A stretch of DNA of 64,000 nucleotides, taken from Chitinophaga sancti (lineage in GTDB: Bacteria; Bacteroidota; Bacteroidia; Chitinophagales; Chitinophagaceae). The notes under the pieces are model-generated. The model was not told where the DNA came from. It did not search any database and saw only the letters and a program-made list of their open reading frames with translations. The first letter of the stretch is position 1, and the number at the start of each line of letters is the position of its first letter. Positions 34,725-44,896 of this stretch are shown here, in pieces. The translations under genes and the position numbers were made by a program. The DNA lies in assembly GCF_034424315.1 (NCBI RefSeq), contig NZ_CP139972.1:8130501-8194500 (forward strand), in the 5' to 3' direction.

Positions 34725-37361
34725 TTAAAACTGCGGCACCGGCCGCCCTCCAAACTGGCTGATGTTATACGTAAACATAAGCAGCGCATACCTGCCTCTC
34801 GTTTGCGTCCATGAATCAACCACACTTGTCGCCCCTACACTCCTGCTAGCCCCGGATTGCTGATTCAACAAATCTTTCACCGACACACTCAATTGCCCCG
34901 CTTTCTTCTTTAAGAATCGATACCGCAAACTCGGAGATAAATACGGAAAATCTGGCTGATAATTGCTAGGCAGGCTGCTGTTGTAATTGTAATACACAGA
35001 CAGTCCGCCTTCCCAATCATTTATTCCATATTCCACTCTGCCATTTAACCCCGTATTAAAATAAGATGTATTCAATCCCACTGATGTAGACATCGTATTA
35101 TACCCGGGAGAAATACCCAACTCCATATCCAGTCCTTTTTTGTCATTATAGTTCCAGTTGCAACCCGCATTCACATACAATGAACGACTATCATTCCGCA
35201 CATTATTACTCAATACCGGGTTCTTCGAATAAGTAACGTTACCTGATATATTAAAACTGGATCTACCTGTTGTAGGTGGTAATGACATATTCACCATCAG
35301 CATCGTTTGCTGCTGCCCTTCGATATTCACCGGCTTACTTACTCTCGCGCCATTACTCAGTAGTGTCGTTGCCGTTCCTATACTATGTGAAACAATACTC
35401 TGCATCAATGTTACAGACATCATCCGCATGCCCGTCATCCTGATCAATGAGAGATTTATATTATGGGTATAAGGTTGCTGCAGATCAGGATTCCCCTCCA
35501 TAATGAAAAGCGAATCCGTCGTCATCGTCACGGGTTGTAATTGCTGGATCATCACCTGATTTGGTTTGCCATTGTAGGTCAGCTGTAAAGTATTGCTCAT
35601 TGCCGGACTATAACTAAATGAGAATTGCGGCAACATATTTACATAGTGCTTTGACAAACTTGAATGATTTGTTTTGTTCTCCCCATGCAGCCAGTCACTT
35701 TCTATTCCCATACCCGCCACCAGGTTGAAATTGTTTATTGTCTTTGATACATTTGCCTGCAAAGACCCGGCATGATAGATATTCCCATAGGTATTACTCT
35801 GCGTGGTATCTAGCTGGTCAAAATGCCCGCTTGCCTCATTGTATTTAAGCGTCCTGTATTTATTATTATCCTTACTGAATGTGTAACCAGCCTGTGCCTG
35901 CAAACTGAATTTATTTCCCAATGGCAGACTGTAACTGCTATTGGAATTGATATTCAGTGACTGGTTATTGCTTTTATTCTGCTGATGAATTGCCTTGCTA
36001 TAAGTAGCATATTTCGTCTCACTGTTATTCGTTGATACCGATTCATTGTCACTGTTCCTGATATTTATGGTAGACATGAACCTTTCTCCTATTCTTTTAA
36101 AACTATGCGACAGGTTCATATTCGTTCCAATGGAAGTATTGGTACCCGTACTATTATTGCTGCCTGTTGTCTGGTAAGTTTGTACGCCCGTTTTCTCAAA
36201 TTGTTGCGAGGCCTGTTGGGTAGAGTTATTCTCTGTTTTATTGATGCCGAAAGACGGACTCATTACAAAGAAGGTTTTCCCCCCTCTTCCTGTATTCAGG
36301 TTACCATTAAACTGGTGGCTGTAATTATTCATCACACCTGTTGATACCTGGTCCTGGATCGTAGAGGAGTCATTCGGGTAAATGTTCAGCGCATGTGAGC
36401 GGGAGGATGATTCATTTCGTATACCCGTAGAAAGTGCATTTGCCGAAAACCCGATTTGCTTATTCCTGTTATCCCGGTAAGTGGCCGCGCCATTCAGCAA
36501 TCGTTGTTTCCCACTCCCCACGGCGACTGCATCCATTCCCATTCTTTCTCTTTCCACATTGCCCAGGTCTCCCATTACTGAATACTGTTGTCCGCCATTC
36601 ATCCTGTTTATATCGCCTGTCAGCGTATAGGTGTCAGCGGTACCTATACCTGCACCTCCTTTTCCAAATGTACCTTTCCGCTTATTCGCCTGTAACACGA
36701 TATTTAATGTTCTCGGACCGTTAGGTGATTTGCTCAGTGAATCCGTCTTATATACCTGGATCTTCTTTACAATCTCTGCAGGCAGGTGTGAAAGTGCCAT
36801 TTGCTTATCTCCGGTAAAGAAAGGTTCGCCATCTACTGTTAACTGGTCGATCGCAATTCCATTGACGGTCATTGTACCATCGTTATTGATCTGGATCCCG
36901 GGCAGTAACTGTACGAGTTTTGCCAGCTCCGCATAAGGCCGGGTAGGGAAGCGGCTGGCATTAAATTCCAGGGTATCCTTTTTGATCACCATCGGCGGCT
37001 CCGCTACCACAAGGGTATCCAGGGTCCTTGCAGAGAGGAACATATAAATGGTATCCAGGTTCAGCAAAGGATGCCGTGCATCTAAACTAATTGTTCTGCG
37101 CACCGGTGCCAGCCCGGAAAACGAAATATGAATCGTATAATCACCATAAGGTATATTATCGCAACTAAATCCCCCGGTCGCATCAGAGAACACAGATTTC
37201 TGCGCCGCAGTTCCTTTCAGTAGTGTGATGTAAGCATCCTTCAGCGTTATGTGTGTGATGGTATCAGCGAGCTGTCCATATACCTTACCCGTCTTTTGAG
37301 CAATAGCAGGCACAGAGACTGACAGTAACAGGTACAGCAGAATATTCTTTAATGATGGCAT
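34725..37361 (-). CDS. TonB-receptor-like outer-membrane barrel with CarboxypepD-like domain
   Basis: The ATG at 37361 (MPSLKNILLYLLLSVSVPAI) yields a clean signal peptide; an ATG 39 bases upstream is in frame. After cleavage a carboxypeptidase-regulatory-like domain (about residues 20-110, GGFSCDNIPYGDYTIHISFS) precedes a plug-like domain. The plug has AKLVQLLPGIQINNDGTMTV and VDGEPFFTGD, and ends near IQVYKTDSLS. The remaining 650 residues are a Tyr/Asn/Ser-rich barrel, like the OMP_b-brl_3 group. No clear TonB box is seen and no SusD partner is adjacent. It is divergent from the ECF sigma gene. Substrate unknown. Confidence 0.85.
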   Translation of the reverse strand: MPSLKNILLYLLLSVSVPAIAQKTGKVYGQLADTITHITLKDAYITLLKGTAAQKSVFSDATGGFSCDNIPYGDYTIHISFSGLAPVRRTISLDARHPLLNLDTIYMFLSARTLDTLVVAEPPMVIKKDTLEFNASRFPTRPYAELAKLVQLLPGIQINNDGTMTVNGIAIDQLTVDGEPFFTGDKQMALSHLPAEIVKKIQVYKTDSLSKSPNGPRTLNIVLQANKRKGTFGKGGAGIGTADTYTLTGDINRMNGGQQYSVMGDLGNVERERMGMDAVAVGSGKQRLLNGAATYRDNRNKQIGFSANALSTGIRNESSSRSHALNIYPNDSSTIQDQVSTGVMNNYSHQFNGNLNTGRGGKTFFVMSPSFGINKTENNSTQQASQQFEKTGVQTYQTTGSNNSTGTNTSIGTNMNLSHSFKRIGERFMSTINIRNSDNESVSTNNSETKYATYSKAIHQQNKSNNQSLNINSNSSYSLPLGNKFSLQAQAGYTFSKDNNKYRTLKYNEASGHFDQLDTTQSNTYGNIYHAGSLQANVSKTINNFNLVAGMGIESDWLHGENKTNHSSLSKHYVNMLPQFSFSYSPAMSNTLQLTYNGKPNQVMIQQLQPVTMTTDSLFIMEGNPDLQQPYTHNINLSLIRMTGMRMMSVTLMQSIVSHSIGTATTLLSNGARVSKPVNIEGQQQTMLMVNMSLPPTTGRSSFNISGNVTYSKNPVLSNNVRNDSRSLYVNAGCNWNYNDKKGLDMELGISPGYNTMSTSVGLNTSYFNTGLNGRVEYGINDWEGGLSVYYNYNSSLPSNYQPDFPYLSPSLRYRFLKKKAGQLSVSVKDLLNQQSGASRSVGATSVVDSWTQTRGRYALLMFTYNISQFGGRPVPQF

Positions 37362-37447
37362 CCAGGTTAAATGGTTGGGTTTGATCGTAAAATTAATCAT
37401 TTAGTATGGTTAACAAAAAGTTAATATGGTTCAACGGCATTATAGAA

Positions 37448-37455
37448 TAGCTTTG
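37448..37455 (+). promoter_or_regulatory. -7 box for the ECF sigma gene
   Basis: TAGCTTTG fits TAnnTTTG and lies 16 bp before the ATG at 37472. Upstream, TATGGTTAAC and TATGGTTCAAC form a direct repeat about 20 bp apart (37405-37435) that could bind a regulator of this divergent region. Confidence 0.5.
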
Positions 37456-37471
37456 CAGCTACTCAAGTCGT

Positions 37472-38059
37472 ATGGAAGTAGGACAAAACGGTGATATACA
37501 ACTTTGGGAGCAGTTTTGCAGAGGGGATAGGCGTGCATTCGATGGCGTGTGGACTTATTGGTTCCCTATACTATTTAAATACTGTAACAGGTTTACTGAG
37601 GACAAGGGCCTGATTAAAGATGTATTACAGGATTTTTTTATTGAATTATTTACCAGCCGTTCCCGGCGTAATAATGTACAGCATTTAAAGAGCTACCTGA
37701 TGATAGCTGTACGACGCAAGCTCTTGCGCGCAATCAATCAACAGAAAGCCCGGTTCACTGAAGACCTGGGCGATGATGAAAGCTATGGCTTTTACCTCGA
37801 TCTCTCCGCCGATCATTCTATCATTTCACAGCAGGATTTACTCAATCGAAAACAGGTCGTACAGCACATCGTCAATGGGCTGAGCAACCGGCAGCGTGAA
37901 GCTATTTATCTTTATTTTTTCGAAAACATCGGTTACGAAAGCATTGCTGAAATCATGTCTATGAAAGAAGTGAAATATGCCAGGACCCTTATATATCGCG
38001 CGCTTGACGAAATGCGGGAAGTGCTCGAACGTAATAAACAACTCACTGAATTATTGTAA
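37472..38059 (+). CDS. ECF sigma factor of the SusCD-phosphoesterase locus
   Basis: The 195-residue protein has sigma-70 region 2 (about residues 20-90; VLQDFFIELFTSRSR is the conserved core-binding part) and region 4 (about 125-190; LSNRQREAIYLYFFENIGYE followed by an HTH). It is the length of FecI-like ECF factors found at SusC/SusD loci. The anti-sigma FecR homologue follows 233 bp downstream, with a palindromic element between. It should drive the susCD operon when the SusC receptor signals through FecR. Direct target promoters are not identified. Confidence 0.93.
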   Translation: MEVGQNGDIQLWEQFCRGDRRAFDGVWTYWFPILFKYCNRFTEDKGLIKDVLQDFFIELFTSRSRRNNVQHLKSYLMIAVRRKLLRAINQQKARFTEDLGDDESYGFYLDLSADHSIISQQDLLNRKQVVQHIVNGLSNRQREAIYLYFFENIGYESIAEIMSMKEVKYARTLIYRALDEMREVLERNKQLTELL

Positions 38060-38069
38060 AAAATTCTGT

Positions 38070-38146
38070 TTCGGGAACTTATTTCATAAATAGGCATTTT
38101 CAATTGATAATTGATACGCAAATAATAATTATGAAATGAGCCCGAA
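38070..38146. repeat. Dispersed palindromic element, copy B
   Basis: The arms start TTCGGGAACTTATTTCATAA (from 38070) and end TTATGAAATGAGCCCGAA (to 38146). The centre has TAGGCATTTTCAATTGATAA. It is the best match to copy A in reverse orientation. It begins 10 bp after the sigma-factor stop and lies upstream of FecR, where it may end or weaken read-through. Confidence 0.7.
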
Positions 38147-38292
38147 TTTAATTGTGTTCCCTGTCGTCAATGGCACAGCGGGTTTGGACCGCTTTTGAAA
38201 GTGTAAAATGAAACCAGCTAGAATTCACTTAACAATTTGTTTACATTGAACCTGAGGGTATCTGAATCATTTCCTGCCTCTTACTAATAACA

Positions 38293-39231
38293 ATGGACCA
38301 AGAACAATATACAGTAGCGGAACTGGTGACAAATCCCGGTTTCAGAGCATGGGCAAATCAGTCAGACGAAACAGCACGCGCACATTGGGAACAATGGTTA
38401 GCTGCTCATCCTGAACGGCGTAGTGATGTAGACACCGCTTTCACCTTACTTTCTGTTCTGAAAGAAAATGAAAACGGAGCTTCTCCTGCCGATCTATCAG
38501 AGATGCAGGAAAGATTTGATCAGGCCCTGGGCCGTCGTCGCCGCATCGCCCTGTATCGCTGGACTGCCGCTGCCGCCTCATTGTTATTACTGATTTCAAC
38601 CGGTCTTTATTTTGCAGATAAACGAACCACCATTCATACCGGCATTGCCATGACAAAGGAAGTCACCCTGCCGGATGGATCCAAAGTATTGCTGAATGCC
38701 AACACCACCCTGCAATACAAAGGACACGATGTATGGGTAGAAGGAGAAGCCTATTTTAGCGGCGAACACCATGATCTGAAAGTACACACCGATGGAATGA
38801 ATGTTGCCGTATTGGGTACCGCTTTCAATATTTACAACCGCAAACAACATATTGAAGTATTGCTGGAATCCGGCAAAGTAAATGTAAGCGGAGCCGGTTG
38901 GGGGGCCAATGCAGGTAGTGTGGATATGACACCTGGTGAGATGATCCGCCTCGATGCCGGTAAGAAAAAAATGGAACGCATCAATCCGGAGACGTTTAAT
39001 TCCTGGAAGAGCGGCCGCTTGATCTTTAAAAATACACCTTTATATAAAGTCGCCACCATACTGGAAGAAAACTATGGTTTTCATGTCCAGTGGAAAAGCA
39101 CCAATTTACAAAATGAACGTTTTTCCGGCTCTTGTCCTTTAGACAATACAGACATTCTCCTGGCTGCTATCAGGTTAGTGTACAATGACCAGCTTTCAGT
39201 CCAGGCTAATCATACTATCGTATTCGAATAA
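38293..39231 (+). CDS. FecR-family anti-sigma / transmembrane regulator
   Basis: The 312-residue protein has a cytoplasmic N-terminal anti-sigma part (about residues 1-75), one membrane segment (about 84-102, AAAASLLLLISTGLYF) and a periplasmic FecR domain (MTKEVTLPDGSKVLLNANTT, about 115-134). A C-terminal DUF4974-type domain follows (KNTPLYKVATILEENYGFHV). This is the usual partner of ECF sigma and SusC in Bacteroidota: it senses the STN domain of the receptor across the periplasm. The following susC has such an STN domain, completing the signalling chain. Confidence 0.93.
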   Translation: MDQEQYTVAELVTNPGFRAWANQSDETARAHWEQWLAAHPERRSDVDTAFTLLSVLKENENGASPADLSEMQERFDQALGRRRRIALYRWTAAAASLLLLISTGLYFADKRTTIHTGIAMTKEVTLPDGSKVLLNANTTLQYKGHDVWVEGEAYFSGEHHDLKVHTDGMNVAVLGTAFNIYNRKQHIEVLLESGKVNVSGAGWGANAGSVDMTPGEMIRLDAGKKKMERINPETFNSWKSGRLIFKNTPLYKVATILEENYGFHVQWKSTNLQNERFSGSCPLDNTDILLAAIRLVYNDQLSVQANHTIVFE

Positions 39232-39270
39232 GCTATTATCACTTCGTAAACAGCAAGCGCATTAATTTTT

Positions 39271-42200
39271 ATGAAACGCAAATTGAACAGGTATCTTATC
39301 CTGACTGTCTTCCTATTGCTGGAAGTCTGGCAGCTAAGGGCTCATACCAACACGATCGCCTATAACTATGTGAGTGAAAAGGTTTCGCTGGCTACAGCGC
39401 TCCAGAAAATGGAAGACATCTTTCACGTCAATTTTAACTACAACAGCGCCACTGTGGCGAATAAATATGTAAACTTTGAGCAGTTTCCCCAACAGGGTGC
39501 TTTCAATGCCAGCAAGGTAGCGCAGGCCCTGCAACCACTGGGTTTGACTATCGTGCAACTGGGTCATACCGACTATGCCATCCAGCGCATTATGCCCGGC
39601 AATACCATTACCATCACCGGCAATGATCACAAGATCATCAATGGTACCATCACCAACGATAAAGGTGAACCGGTTCCGGGTGCACTGATCACCGACCAGG
39701 CTACAAATAAAATGGTGGTGGCAGATGATCAGGGCCACTACACCATCGAAGTAAATGGTGCAAGCACCCTGCTCATCCACGCTGTAGGTTTTGTCAACAA
39801 GACCGTCAAAGCTGGTAACTCCTCCATGCTGAACATACAATTATTACCGGATGTAAAAGACCTCTCTGCAGTAGTTGTCACGGCATTAGGTATCAGGCGT
39901 GAAGAAAAAGCGCTGGGTTATTCTATCGCTACCATGGATGGTTCTAAATTGAATACTGTTAAAGATGTGAATGTTGTAAACAGCCTCTCCGGCAAAGTTG
40001 CGGGTGTCGACATTCGTTCTGCCAGCTCTGATCCCGGTGGTTCTGTGCTGATCACTATTCGTGGTGCCAGCTCTATTGCTAACAATAACCAGCCGCTGTT
40101 TGTCGTGGATGGAGTACCTGTTACTTCGGCTAACAGAAGTCCGACTGTGCCTGTAGGCCAGGTAACTGTTGACTATGGAAGCCCGATCTCCGATGTAAGT
40201 CCTGACGATATCGCCAGCGTAACTGTTCTGAAAGGTGCCAGCGCCGCAGCATTGTACGGTAGTCGTGCAGCCAATGGCGTTATCCTCATCACTACCAAAA
40301 GTGGTAATGGTAAAAATAAGAAAGGACTGAACGTAAGTGCAAACTTCAGTGCACTCTATGATAAAGCATGGCAGTTTCCTGATTTCCAGAGCGAATTTGG
40401 CGCAGGCGATGCAACAGGTTCTATAGATCCGACTAATACACTGTCTACTGCTTCCTGGGGGCCTAAGCTGAACGATGGTTCGAAACACATTCAATGGAAC
40501 AGCCCCGTAGCAGCTAATGGTGAACTGGTGCCAACAGACTGGATCGCTTATCCTAACAGGGTAAAGGATTTCTACGAAACGGGTTCTACTTATACCAGCA
40601 ATGTAGCTGTTACCGGGAGTAATTTCCGCCTCTCTTATACCAACCTGCAAAACAAAGGTATCACACCTAACACAGGTTTGCAGCGAAACAACATCAACCT
40701 CTCTGCGGGTTATGAGATGAGTCCGAAAGTGAAGGTAACTACTAATATTGCCTATACGAATAATAATAGTAATAATCGTCCTACTTTCAACAGGGGTAGC
40801 TCCAGTTATATCCTGTATACTATGCCGGCGAACATCAATTCCAAACTGCTGAAAGATTACTGGCAAAGTGGAAAAGACGGTCTGCAGCAGTTCTCACAGG
40901 ATCAGGGAAGTACTGATAACCCTTACTTCGTAGCCTACCAGTTAACCAATGCCTACAACCGTCACCACGTAACAGGTAATGTGCAGCTGACCATGGAGCT
41001 GGCAAAGGGCTTGACATTAATGGCCCGTACAGGTCTCGACTGGTATACCGAAACTGATGAGAGCAAGCGTGCGGTGAGTGCTGTACAGAACCCTTATGGC
41101 GCATATTATGTCGGTAATTTATTTGGCAGTGAGCAGAACACCGACTTCCTGCTCACCTATAAGAAAAGTCTGCCTAAGGATTTTGCATTTTTCGTAAGCG
41201 CAGGTGCTAACCGCATGGACCAGCGTTCTAACACGCAGTCACAGGCCGCCAGCCAGCTGGTAATGCCGGGAGTATACAACATCTCTAATGCTGCTGCCGG
41301 TACGATTACCAATGCTTCTTACAAGGCTACCAAACGCATTAACAGTTTGTATGCAATGGGTGAATTGTCTTATAAGAGCTATGCATTCCTGGATCTGAGT
41401 GCCAGAAATGACTGGTCCAGTGCATTACCTGCCAATCACAACTCCTATTTTTATCCCTCTGCCTCTTTGAGCCTGATCCTGTCCGACATGCTGAAGATTG
41501 AACATGGTGCACTCTCTTATGCCAAGGTAAGAGTGAACTGGTCTAAGGTAGGTAAGGATACCGATCCTTACAGCCTGTACAACAGTTTTAGCTTCAGCTC
41601 TCCTGACTGGGGTAATGTGAAGATGGCAACGTTCAGCACTACATTAAAAAACAACAACCTGAAGCCGGAAATCGCTACTTCCTATGAAGTAGGTACGGAT
41701 CTGAAATTCTTCAACAACAGGTTGGGCATCGAAGCTACCTGGTATACGACCGATAGCCGTAACCAGATCATCCAGATCCCTACTACCATGGCAAGCGGTT
41801 ATAGTGCCCGTATTATCAATGCCGGTGAAATACGCAACAGGGGCTGGGAAGTAGCGATACATGGTACCCCGGTCTCCGGTAAGTTCATCTGGGATATTGG
41901 TGCAAACTTTACCCGTAACAGGAACAAGGTGATTGCGCTGACCAATGGCATTACTTCTTATCTGCAGGGTACTGCCGAAGGCATGCAATACCAGGTACGT
42001 GAAGGAGAATCGCTGGGCGACATGTATGGTAATACCTGGAAAAAAGTGCCGGATGGTCCTTATAAGGGAATGGAGTTGCTGGACGAAACAGGACATAGCC
42101 AGAACGCTACCAGTCTTGTGAAGATTGGCAACTACAATCCTGATTTCTCTTTGGGTATCACCAACACATTCAGCTATGGCCACTTCACATTGAATACGCT

Positions 42201-42723
42201 GATCGACTATCGCCAGGGGGGCAAGTTCTTTTCTTATATGTTCATGAACCTCTTGTCTGACGGCCGTACTACCAATACACTGAAAGGCCGTGACCTGGCA
42301 CATGGTGGCCTGGCATGGAATGATGGTACCAGCGACCGTACCGACGGTATGATCGAAGATGGTTATATCGCAGATGAGAACGGAGGCTATGTAAAAAATA
42401 CCAATATCACCGATCCGGAAACATACTACGGTGACTACTATTGGAAAATGCATGCCCGCAATACATTCAGCGCTACCTATGTAAAGCTGCGTGAAGTGAG
42501 CCTGACCTACCTGTTCAGCAAGGAGCAGACAGGCAGACTGCCCATTTCTAACCTGAGTGTGTCATTGATAGCCCGTAACCTCTTTAGCTGGACGGCAGCT
42601 GGTGCAGGATACGATCCTGAAACTGCGATGACGATCAAGAGCGGAAGCATTACCCCTGGTACATCCAGCTGGTCACTGCCATATACCCGTTCTTATGGTG
42701 TGAAACTGGGTCTTAACTTTTAA
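39271..42723 (+). CDS. SusC/RagA-type TonB-dependent transporter with STN domain
   Basis: The 1150-residue product has a signal peptide (to about residue 25), a secretin/TonB short N-terminal domain (about 32-106; VSLATALQKMEDIFHVNFNY) that links it to FecR signalling, and a carboxypeptidase-like beta-sandwich (about 112-200; INGTITNDKGEPVPGALITD). The plug (about 210-350) starts AVVVTALGIRREEKALGYSI and includes LYGSRAANGVILITTKSG. The barrel fills the rest and ends in VKLGLNF. SusC transporters import ligands captured by SusD. The downstream phosphoesterases suggest phosphate esters as cargo. Length is normal. Confidence 0.96.
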   Translation: MKRKLNRYLILTVFLLLEVWQLRAHTNTIAYNYVSEKVSLATALQKMEDIFHVNFNYNSATVANKYVNFEQFPQQGAFNASKVAQALQPLGLTIVQLGHTDYAIQRIMPGNTITITGNDHKIINGTITNDKGEPVPGALITDQATNKMVVADDQGHYTIEVNGASTLLIHAVGFVNKTVKAGNSSMLNIQLLPDVKDLSAVVVTALGIRREEKALGYSIATMDGSKLNTVKDVNVVNSLSGKVAGVDIRSASSDPGGSVLITIRGASSIANNNQPLFVVDGVPVTSANRSPTVPVGQVTVDYGSPISDVSPDDIASVTVLKGASAAALYGSRAANGVILITTKSGNGKNKKGLNVSANFSALYDKAWQFPDFQSEFGAGDATGSIDPTNTLSTASWGPKLNDGSKHIQWNSPVAANGELVPTDWIAYPNRVKDFYETGSTYTSNVAVTGSNFRLSYTNLQNKGITPNTGLQRNNINLSAGYEMSPKVKVTTNIAYTNNNSNNRPTFNRGSSSYILYTMPANINSKLLKDYWQSGKDGLQQFSQDQGSTDNPYFVAYQLTNAYNRHHVTGNVQLTMELAKGLTLMARTGLDWYTETDESKRAVSAVQNPYGAYYVGNLFGSEQNTDFLLTYKKSLPKDFAFFVSAGANRMDQRSNTQSQAASQLVMPGVYNISNAAAGTITNASYKATKRINSLYAMGELSYKSYAFLDLSARNDWSSALPANHNSYFYPSASLSLILSDMLKIEHGALSYAKVRVNWSKVGKDTDPYSLYNSFSFSSPDWGNVKMATFSTTLKNNNLKPEIATSYEVGTDLKFFNNRLGIEATWYTTDSRNQIIQIPTTMASGYSARIINAGEIRNRGWEVAIHGTPVSGKFIWDIGANFTRNRNKVIALTNGITSYLQGTAEGMQYQVREGESLGDMYGNTWKKVPDGPYKGMELLDETGHSQNATSLVKIGNYNPDFSLGITNTFSYGHFTLNTLIDYRQGGKFFSYMFMNLLSDGRTTNTLKGRDLAHGGLAWNDGTSDRTDGMIEDGYIADENGGYVKNTNITDPETYYGDYYWKMHARNTFSATYVKLREVSLTYLFSKEQTGRLPISNLSVSLIARNLFSWTAAGAGYDPETAMTIKSGSITPGTSSWSLPYTRSYGVKLGLNF

Positions 42724-42741
42724 TATTCATTCGACAACTAT

Positions 42742-44199
42742 ATGAAAAAGATCTATGCCATTGGTGCATTGTTCCTGTTAAGTGCATGTACGAAGAATTT
42801 TTCGGAGATCAATACGGATCCAAACACGGCGACAACTGTCAATCCGCAATACCTGCTTACAACAGCGCTGGTAAAGACTGCATATCCTTACCAGGATGAT
42901 GCATTCCTGGACAAGCCGGCAGAAGCAGCACGTTATATCACCAAGGTGCGTAATGAAGGTGATGACCTGTTTGGCTGGGCTGGTATAAACTGGGATGGGT
43001 ATTATGGTGCGCTCACCTACAATAAGACCTTTCATGACCTGGCCGCTTCGAAAGGTATGTTGCAGTACACGGCGATCTCAGATATTATTAAGGTATTCAA
43101 CTTCGCCTATATTACAGATTTATATGGAGACATACCGTACAGTGAGGCCTTACTATCTAAAGACAGTAGTATAGTACATCCCGGATATGACCGGCAGGAG
43201 GATATCTATCCTTCGCTGCTGGCCACACTTACGGCGGCAAACGATACGCTGGCTTCAAATGCACAGACCATCGATGCGGATTATGATATCCTGTATGGAG
43301 GTGTGGCATTGAACTGGCGTAAGTTTGCCAATGCACTGCACTTACGCTTGCTGCTGCGTATGGCAAAGAAATCGGCTACTGCCTATACGGAGATGCAGAA
43401 CATGCTGAACGATCCGGCAAAGTATCCTTTGTTCGAAAGCAATAATGATGATGCGGCATTGAAATACTTAGGTGTGAATGCAATTGATAGCTGGCCGGGG
43501 GGGAACCTGAACAGTAAGGCGACTGAGATCGATAAGTACAAACCGGCTAAGGAGATCGTAGATACCCTGCTGCGTTTGCATGATCCAAGATTGCCTGTAT
43601 GGGCAGCGCCTGTATCAGTTACGGCAGGTTATACAGTAGATGCAAACCTGTATGTAGGCGTACCCAATGCGATTGCATCTCCTTATGATTACAATGGTGG
43701 GGAGACGCATATCTCTAAGATGGCGCCGATCTTCTATGCTAACCAAAATAACCTGCTGAAGGCTAGTATGATGAGTTATGCAGAGCAGTGTTTTATCCTG
43801 GCAGAAGTGATGCAGCAGGGGAAAGTTACGGTGAATGATGAAACCGCGGCTTCCCTGTATATAAAGGGTATCAGTGCCTCACTGGATGCTTATGGTATCT
43901 CTGCAAGTGCGAAGGCTACTTACCTGGCACAGGCAGCTGTACAATACAATGGTACCCTGGTACAGCTGATCACACAGAAGTGGATTGCGAATTTCCTGAA
44001 AGGACCGGAAGGTTGGTTTGACCAGAGAAGAACGGGTTATCCTGTGTTCGTGACAGGGCCACTGGCAGCTATTTCTGAAATTCCGTCCAGGTATAAGTAT
44101 CCTACTACGGAGCAGTCGTATAACCTGGATGAATACAATGCAGCAGTTACCCGGCAAGGTACGGATGCACTGACAACAAAGATGTGGTATTTAAAATGA
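42742..44199 (+). CDS. SusD/RagB-like outer-membrane lipoprotein
   Basis: A lipobox is visible in MKKIYAIGALFLLSACTKNF with Cys16 as the lipidation site. The 485-residue protein matches the SusD-like group with TPR helices: FNFAYITDLYGDIPYSEALL (about 115-134), LNWRKFANALHLRLLLRMAK (about 190) and the C-terminal TQKWIANFLKGPEGWFDQRR (about 412). It starts 18 bp after susC and forms the lid of that transporter. It belongs to the SusD_2-like branch common with non-starch ligands. Confidence 0.95.
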   Translation: MKKIYAIGALFLLSACTKNFSEINTDPNTATTVNPQYLLTTALVKTAYPYQDDAFLDKPAEAARYITKVRNEGDDLFGWAGINWDGYYGALTYNKTFHDLAASKGMLQYTAISDIIKVFNFAYITDLYGDIPYSEALLSKDSSIVHPGYDRQEDIYPSLLATLTAANDTLASNAQTIDADYDILYGGVALNWRKFANALHLRLLLRMAKKSATAYTEMQNMLNDPAKYPLFESNNDDAALKYLGVNAIDSWPGGNLNSKATEIDKYKPAKEIVDTLLRLHDPRLPVWAAPVSVTAGYTVDANLYVGVPNAIASPYDYNGGETHISKMAPIFYANQNNLLKASMMSYAEQCFILAEVMQQGKVTVNDETAASLYIKGISASLDAYGISASAKATYLAQAAVQYNGTLVQLITQKWIANFLKGPEGWFDQRRTGYPVFVTGPLAAISEIPSRYKYPTTEQSYNLDEYNAAVTRQGTDALTTKMWYLK

Positions 44200-44212
44200 T
44201 AATTTGATAGCT

Positions 44213-44896
44213 ATGCAATTTTATTTAATGCTGATGATAGCATTGCTGCCAGTAGTAAAGCATAAACATGTAGTGATCGCCCATAGAGGCGATCACACTG
44301 TTTTACCAGAGAATACATTGGCAGCATATACGCGGGCAATAACAGATGGGGTAGATTATGTGGAAGTAGATTTGAGAACGTTTAAAGATGGACGATTATA
44401 TATTAGTCATGGAGAGCTTTCGGAGTTGAATAAGGACGTGCCTTCATTTACCGATGTGCTGAAACTGTGTAAGGGCAGGGTGAATATCTATCTTGATTTT
44501 AAAGAGGCGGACCCGGAAATCGTGTATCCGTTGATCAAAAGGGCAGGTATGGAAAAGCATATAGTGGTATACTGCAATACCCTGGAGCAGGTGGATGCAT
44601 GGCAAAGGGTGGCACCAAAGATGCCATTGATGACGAGTATACCTGATGATGTAAAAGATCTGGATGCATTCTTTGACAGGTACCCGGTATCTGCAATTGA
44701 TGGCAATGTGGGCCAGTATACAGGGGAGATGCTGGCAGTATTTAAAAAGAGAAATGTGGCCGTATGGCTGGATGTGCAGGCGAAGGAAGAAGGTCCGCTC
44801 AGCTGGCAGCAGGCCCTGGATACGCCTGTGCAGGGCTTACAAACGGATCATCCGGGAGCACTGATCAATTATCTTAAACAAAAAGGAAACAGGTAA
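44213..44896 (+). CDS. Glycerophosphodiester phosphodiesterase 1
   Basis: The ATG at 44213 gives MQFYLMLMIALLPVV, a short hydrophobic export-like start. Catalytic motifs: IAHRGDHTVLPENT (His, Arg, Glu, Asn) at about residues 22-35 and YVEVDLRTFKDGRLYISHGE with the E-x-D metal pair and second His. The usual segment after this (DxTxxGxGxVxDxT) is missing, so it is shorter (227 residues) than its neighbour. It hydrolyses glycerophosphodiesters to glycerol 3-phosphate plus alcohol. It starts 13 bp after susD and its stop overlaps the next start (TAATG). Confidence 0.88.
   Translation: MQFYLMLMIALLPVVKHKHVVIAHRGDHTVLPENTLAAYTRAITDGVDYVEVDLRTFKDGRLYISHGELSELNKDVPSFTDVLKLCKGRVNIYLDFKEADPEIVYPLIKRAGMEKHIVVYCNTLEQVDAWQRVAPKMPLMTSIPDDVKDLDAFFDRYPVSAIDGNVGQYTGEMLAVFKKRNVAVWLDVQAKEEGPLSWQQALDTPVQGLQTDHPGALINYLKQKGNR

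Noticed and set aside
39886..40866. A 326-codon open frame antisense to susC
   Set aside because: It lies wholly inside the strongly supported SusC coding region, has no promoter or signal, and its translation shows the Ile/Thr/Arg-rich pattern typical of reverse-strand reading of a barrel gene. The same holds for 41644-42453.
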